NCBI RefSeq assembly: GCF_036324505.1
Contig: NC_086368.1
Location: 1,054,001-1,118,000, forward strand
Reading direction: 5' to 3'
Length of the DNA: 64,000 bases
From: Eleginops maclovinus
Taxonomy: Eukaryota > Chordata > Actinopteri > Perciformes > Eleginopidae
A program made the translations under genes and the position numbers. How positions within the stretch are numbered: position 1 is the stretch's first letter; every line of letters starts with the position of its first letter. Of the stretch, positions 63,477 through 64,000 are shown in pieces. Below the pieces are notes generated by a model. That model did no database searches. It saw only the letters and a program-made list of their open reading frames with translations, and was not told the origin of the DNA.

Positions 63477-64000
<524 letters not shown>

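Overview
The window looks like teleost fish (probably percomorph) nuclear DNA from a gene-poor, repeat-rich region. The reasons are long CA/TG dinucleotide microsatellites, tRNA-derived SINEs, Rex1/Babar-like and L2-like LINE pieces, Tc1/mariner and piggyBac miniature elements, and several hAT (ZBED-type) transposons. I found no convincing host protein-coding gene, no rRNA or functional tRNA gene and no CRISPR array. Almost everything recognisable is mobile-element derived, mostly with frameshifts and stops.

Layout. 0-12 kb: unique-looking intergenic DNA carrying two inverted copies of one SINE, a 201-bp Tc1/mariner MITE, LINE relics (endonuclease fragments at 345-690 and 11440-11765; reverse-transcriptase relics near 2270 and 7120) and an internally deleted Rex1-like LINE at 9849-11116. 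12-17.7 kb: two long CA/TG arrays, then a 2.57-kb hAT transposon with an 8-bp target duplication (14994-17567), inserted at the edge of a 17-bp minisatellite. 17.8-28.5 kb: a large degenerate element with CpG-rich flanks. It holds a transposase-like pseudogene, a 1.3-kb purine-rich stretch inside that pseudogene, and a multi-exon DUF4806-like pseudogene, part of which is tandemly duplicated. 28.5-37 kb: badly degraded or poorly sequenced DNA with inflated homopolymers, ending in the C-terminus and right end of a hAT element. 37.5-47 kb: a HECT/G2E3-like pseudogene, a hAT element with inverted ends (38466-41563), and a second, different hAT gene (exon at 46522-46371 plus a large exon 44878-43657) whose intron holds two foldback elements. 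47-51 kb: no recognised gene. 51-55.6 kb: a pseudogene of an uncharacterised protein family split by a nearly complete 3.3-kb Rex1-like LINE. 56-64 kb: an L2-like LINE 3' end, a trinucleotide run, a 1.4-kb minisatellite with a 10-bp period, a Tc1/mariner MITE, a Tc1-like 5' fragment carrying a piggyBac-type MITE, and more CA/TG arrays.

The genes do not form one pathway; the region is a nest of transposons. The most interesting parts are the transposase + DUF4806 element (17.8-28.5 kb), the LINE-split uncharacterised gene family (51-55.6 kb), the internally deleted LINE that keeps both ends, and the 10-bp-phased minisatellite. Family assignments come from recognising motifs in conceptual translations by eye; no database search was run.
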